Shown one piece after another: positions 1-64,000 of a stretch of DNA of 64,000 nt. This stretch comes from Notamacropus eugenii (taxonomy: Eukaryota > Chordata > Mammalia > Diprotodontia > Macropodidae), in the NCBI RefSeq assembly GCF_028372415.1, contig NC_092875.1:55035228-55099227 (forward strand). Direction: 5' to 3'. Within the stretch, counting starts at the first letter, position 1; each line of letters starts with the position of its first letter. The notes below the pieces were generated by a model. That model was not told where the DNA came from. It did not search any database and worked only from the letters and a program-made list of their open reading frames with translations. Made by a program: the position numbers and the translations under genes.

Positions 1-79
1 GGCCCCCTTCTCTCTCTACATTCTCTCTTGAAAACTTTAGAGGGTTGTAGGGATTTAACTGTCATCTCTATGGAGATGA

Positions 80-660
80 TTCTCTGACTTCATGTCCAAA
101 GCCAAATTCATTATTTTCTCCCCAAACCCTCACCTCTTCCTGAAATCCCTATTTCTGTCAGACACCATTTCCTCCCAGTCTCCCAGATTCATAACTATGG
201 CATTATCCTGGACTCTTTATACTTCTTTATCTCACATATCCAACATGTCATACATCAGACTCCTTCTCTCCATTTACACTACTACCACCTTAGACCAGGC
301 CCTTATCTCCTCTCTCCTAGATTGCTACAACAGTCTCCTCCTTGATCTTCTAACCTCCAATCTTTTCCCTCTCTAGTCCAACCTATAAACTGCTGCCAAA
401 AAAACTTTCCTCCAGCACATATCTGACTCTTCTATTCAACCCCAGTGCTTTCTGATTGTCTCTAGAACAAAATGTAAATTTCTCCATGGAACTTGTAAAG
501 TTCAACCCAACCTGGCCCCAATTTACTTTTCCAACATCATTGGTTATTGTTCCCCCTCACACACTCTGCAGTTCAGCCAAACTCCATCTCTCCCCTCTTT
601 GTGAACTGGATGGTTGTTCTCCATGCTTGAAAGAAATCGCTTCTTTCCTCTCTTCCTTTA
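80..660 (+). repeat. L2 LINE fragment (3' part)
   Basis: Resembles the 3' RT-to-tail portion of mammalian L2: a run reading like 'TCTCCATTTACACT', 'CTAGATTGCTACAACAGTCT' and 'AACCTGGCCCCAATTTACT' in the expected order. Diverged, no intact frame. Confidence 0.75.
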
Positions 661-859
661 ATATATATTTGAATCTCACAACAGTCCTGTGAGGAAGTTA
701 TTACAGGTACTATTATCCCTCTTTTACAAAGCAGGAAAGTGAAACTCAGAGAGATTATGTGACCTGACCATTGTCACACAACTAGTAAAAGAAATCTCTA
801 TCTTTTTACAAGAATGAGCTCACAGAGATCCATACTTCCTCCTCTTTTACCTTCTACAA

Positions 860-1012
860 GTCAAGTTAAGGATGATTTATTAAGTGCTTACTATGTTCCA
901 CTGCGCCTGGGAATATAAACCCTAGGAATACAAAAGCAAGCAAAAAGAAAGACCCTGTCTTCAGGAGCTTAAATTCTAATGGATGAAGACAACACATAAA
1001 AGGGAGCTGAAA
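860..1012 (-). repeat. L2 3'-end fragment, antisense
   Basis: Begins with the reverse-complemented L2 terminus (TTTATTAAGTGCTTACTATG) followed by the usual 'aggaatacaaa...' and 'cttcaggagcttaa' segments. Ends at a TG microsatellite. Confidence 0.7.
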
Positions 1013-1013
1013 A

Positions 1014-1015
<2 letters not shown>

Positions 1016-1077
<62 letters not shown>
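1016..1077. repeat. (TG)n microsatellite, about 62 bp
   Basis: Uninterrupted TG dinucleotides, about 31 units. Any frame through it (poly His-Thr) is artefactual. Confidence 0.98.
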
Positions 1078-1081
<4 letters not shown>

Positions 1082-1394
1082 TACCTGCTTGGAGGCATGG
1101 TCAGCAAATCTGGAAAATGAAGCATGGTGGCACCAGTGAATGAAACAAAGCTGATCTGGTCCTTTCTCAAGATGGAGGTCCTCAAACCCTCTCCCCTCCA
1201 ACTTCTGTAAAGACTCTGATTTAAGCAAGTGCCAGACTCCTTATTCAGTCCTTCAACAGTCCTTGAGTGTCTACCCTGTGAAGTCTTTGTCCAGCAGATT
1301 AATTAAGAGATGATTTGCTTAACAGAAGAATTATTTACTTTACAAAAAGCGTTACTTAAATTGCTTCTCCCCAGAGCATTTCATATGTACATAA

Positions 1395-1500
1395 AAATCC
1401 TTTTATGTACAATAATTGCCCTTTTCTTCATCTTTGTATCTCCAGCATTAAGCACAACACATGGCCAGATCACTGGGCTTTTGACAAGTATTTGTTGAAG
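1395..1500 (+). repeat. L2 3'-end fragment
   Basis: Carries the L2-type ending 'TTTGTATCTCCAGCATTAAG' and 'AAGTATTTGTTGAAG'. Confidence 0.6.
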
Positions 1501-1762
1501 CTTGGAAAGAGGGAGAGTTGGTAAGTCAAGGGGGCCCTGGGCATCTTCTTCACTCTTTACTCTGTCCAGCCCCAGGACAAGTGGGTGGGGTATCACAAGG
1601 GTGAAAAAGAGGCTCTTGGTACTGGGCCTAGCCTTTTAGAAAAAGTAGCCCTGGTTTCCTCCTAACCACTTACCCTAGGCCTCCCACTTACACTACCCAG
1701 ACTTTTCTCTGAATAGAATTTCTCTGAGTTAGGAAGGCACAAAATGATGCACACACAGTGAG

Positions 1763-1857
1763 AAAGAAAGAAAGAGGACGGAGGAGGAGAGAGGAGAGGA
1801 AAAGAGAAAAGAGAGAGAAAGAGAGAGAGAGGGAGGGAGGGAGGGAGAGAGAGAGAG
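1763..1857. repeat. GA-rich simple repeat
   Basis: Purine-only AGAAAG, GAGAGG and GAGG units. Low complexity. Confidence 0.9.
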
Positions 1858-1879
1858 TTTTACTGTACTCAAATAGTAT

Positions 1880-2195
1880 TTGAAAGACTGTCATTATTTG
1901 GAGGATGAATCAGATTGTTTGGCTTGGCCTCAGAAGGCAGAATGAGAAAAAACCGGTGAAAAGTTGCAAAGAAACAGATTTTTGACTTAATGCAAAAACA
2001 AACTTTTTAATGATGAGAACTGTCCCAAAATCAAATGGGCTGGAGATGGTATTGGGGAGACTCTCCAGTAATGGAAATCTTCATGCAAAGATAAAACCAC
2101 CTGTTGGGTCTGTTGTAGGGGGGATTTCTGTTCAGGGATAGGTTAGACTAGATGACCTTTCAGGTTCTTCCTAACTCTGAGATTCTAATTCCGAG
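1880..2195 (+). repeat. L3/CR1-type LINE 3' end
   Basis: Ends with the CR1-like tail 'AGGTTAGACTAGATGACCTT' and 'TTCTTCCTAACTCTGAGATT'. The upstream part (TCAAATGGGCTGGAGATGGT) fits the same family. Confidence 0.7.
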
Positions 2196-2639
2196 ACAAA
2201 GAGACAAGAAAAGGACAAAGACAGATGGAAGAGAGACTGAGAGAAAGTGAGCCAAGGACCAGAAGCAATAATTAAGGGGAGAAGTAATTAAAGATGGAAA
2301 ACCACAGGTTTAATAACTAACTTTTGAATGAGTGAAGGTGCTTTTGTGAGCAGAGGTGGCAAGTCTAAATAGTTAAGCTGATTCGAATAACATTACCTGG
2401 AGAAGGAAAGGGGGAAGATTGGGCCATGAGAAGTAAAGAAACAGTAGAAGGAGAACAGAAAGACAGAGGGAAATGCAGAGTCAAAGAGAGGGTTGAAAAA
2501 TGAGAGCGAGAAATGACAGATAAGACAGAGGCCCTCTGACCCAAGGAAAGAGAAAGATTCAGACCCACTTCATTTATTACCCTCTGGGGATTACTCAGAG
2601 GATACAAATTTTTCCACAATCTGCCCCCACCCCTCCCAA
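2196..2639. other. Upstream flank, purine-rich, no gene seen
   Basis: AGAGACA- and GAAAG-rich low-complexity stretches directly upstream of the promoter. No recognisable gene or repeat family. Confidence 0.5.
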
Positions 2640-2660
2640 GCACAGGAATCATAGGGTCCC

Positions 2661-2677
2661 TTTAAAAGCCCCGCCCC
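2661..2677 (+). promoter_or_regulatory. TATA-like TTTAAAAG followed by GC box CCCCGCCCC
   Basis: TTTAAAAG at 2661-2668 is directly followed by CCCCGCCCC at 2669-2677, a typical Sp-family site. Whether the TATA-like part is used is uncertain, since the gene has a CpG-type promoter. Confidence 0.45.
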
Positions 2678-2779
2678 GGACTGTTCTCTCCTCCTCCCCC
2701 TCTCCCCATCTCCTACTCTTCCCCTCTCCCTGCCCCCAGATCAGGCGTTCCCAGGCCCCTCCCCCTGCCCCCCACCCCC

Positions 2780-2787
2780 TGACGTCA
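2780..2787 (+). promoter_or_regulatory. Perfect palindromic CRE (TGACGTCA)
   Basis: The full 8-bp cAMP response element TGACGTCA is present in the core promoter, 260 bp before the start codon. CREB/ATF proteins bind this site. It directly abuts the REST-like site that follows. Confidence 0.7.
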
Positions 2788-2815
2788 GGAGCTGTCCGCG
2801 GCCCCCGGTGCTGAA
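2788..2815 (-). promoter_or_regulatory. RE1/REST-like site with expanded spacing
   Basis: Read on the minus strand, the two RE1 half-sites TTCAGCACC and GGACAGCTCC are both present, separated by 9 nt instead of the canonical 2. REST is known to accept expanded spacings a few bases longer than canonical, and +7 falls within the range I recall. REST silences neuronal genes outside neurons, which suits UNC13A. Binding is inferred, not shown. Confidence 0.55.
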
Positions 2816-2820
2816 ACAAA

Positions 2821-2856
2821 ATGGCTGGTGGCGGTGGAGGCAGGGACCCGGCGTGA
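2821..2856 (+). other. Possible upstream ORF in the UNC13A 5' leader (11 codons)
   Basis: An ATG at 2821 opens a short frame (MAGGGGGRDPA) closed by TGA at 2854-2856, 190 nt before the main start. It matters only if transcription begins upstream of 2821. The segment around the ATG (AAAATGGCTGG) also resembles a YY1 site. Confidence 0.3.
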
Positions 2857-3046
2857 GCGGAGAGCCGAGCCCAGAGAGCTCGGGAGCCAGGGAGTCAGCA
2901 AGCAGGGAGAGCCAGCGAACAGGCCGGGTAGGGCTGGGCTGGGATGCCACAGCCCAGCAGGCGGGCGTCGGCGCATAGGCAGCCTCGCTGCTGAGCTCCG
3001 GGTCCCCCCACCTCCGCCCCCAGCCCCGGGCCCGGCCCCCAGGACC

Positions 3047-63482
<60,436 letters not shown>

Positions 63483-64000
63483 GTGAGTCACTCCCCGACA
63501 GGTGGGGAGTGAGGAGGAAGGTGTGGCTCCCTAAGCTTCCCTGACTCACCCCAGAACCTAGCCAGGTGTTCATGAACTCATCGAAGAATCTAACCCAGCC
63601 CTTTTCTTCTACCCCAGTCCTGGAACTGACTAGTTTTAACTCAGATATTTATGTCAGATGAGTTTGGTGGAAAGATGATATCCCCACCCAGGATAAGGTC
63701 AGACCCCATACTTCCAGCCTTCTTGAATGAGAATCAAAGAGTTACCATTCTAGCATGCTTCAAGGATCTAGCTCTGCCTCCTCTGGAGGCTCCCTCATCA
63801 CTCCCCAGATCTAGAATAGGGTTTCAAACACCCTCCCTAAGCTCCAGGAACCCAACCATGGTCTGAAGGACCTTAAGTTTTAAGACTGAGTAGGGTGGAG
63901 AGCAGCCCCACATGTGGAAAGTGCAGGTCCTGTGTTCATTCCACTTCCCATACACTCTTCTTCGGTGTTCAGTTGTGCCAAGTAGTTTCTGTGCCCACTG
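63483..64000. other. Start of intron 30, unassigned
   Basis: No further exon or repeat recognised before the window ends. Confidence 0.45.

Noticed and set aside
866-1228. Open frames with poly His-Thr
   Set aside because: They are translations of the (TG)n microsatellite at 1016-1077, not protein genes. The same applies to the frames around 48098-48142.

Overview
The window reads as nuclear DNA of a marsupial. It carries many copies of the tRNA-derived SINE type typical of marsupials (ending in the 'TTTGCCAAGAAAACCCC' style 3' body), long L2 and L3/CR1-type LINE copies, MIR elements, hAT-like MITEs and one nearly complete half-L1 (HAL1-type) insertion. I see no bacterial, phage or plasmid features, no CRISPR array and no endogenous retrovirus. 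The exact species cannot be told from the sequence alone.

The only host gene I can support is UNC13A (Munc13-1), on the + strand, running off the right edge. The CpG-rich promoter is at about 2640-3070 and the start codon is at 3047. I place 30 coding exons between 3047 and 63482, all with GT-AG introns and all in consistent phase. They encode 1208 codons if the cassette exon at 40799-40918 is included, or 1168 without it. The order is: N-terminal C2A domain (exons 1-5), a disordered acidic linker (6-11), the calmodulin-binding helix (12), a basic stretch and a 6-nt microexon (14-15), the C1 zinc domain (17), the C2B domain (18-21), then the first part of the MUN domain (22-30). The rest of MUN and C2C lie beyond the window.

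Layout: 1-2640 is upstream flank with L2/L3 relics and simple repeats. 2640-4130 is the promoter and CpG-rich start of intron 1. Intron 1 (3069-22435, 19.4 kb) holds most repeats, two hAT MITEs (one with a perfect 8-bp target duplication), two SINEs stacked inside an L2 tail, a candidate intronic regulatory island near 15.9-16.2 kb, and the HAL1 element at 18912-21789 with a perfect 15-bp target duplication. From 22.4 to 63.5 kb, exons alternate with repeat-filled introns. Notable are a degenerate TTAGGG/GGTCA-like array split by a SINE (43.8-44.46 kb), a TG-rich stretch in intron 18, and a C-poor degenerate pentanucleotide array in intron 26 (57.75-58.39 kb) beside two antisense L2 copies.

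The points most worth a second look are two possible extra in-frame exons in the acidic linker, the 6-nt microexon, an atypically spaced REST/RE1-like site next to a perfect CRE in the promoter, and the repeat-within-repeat structures. I found no evidence for a wholly new biological system.
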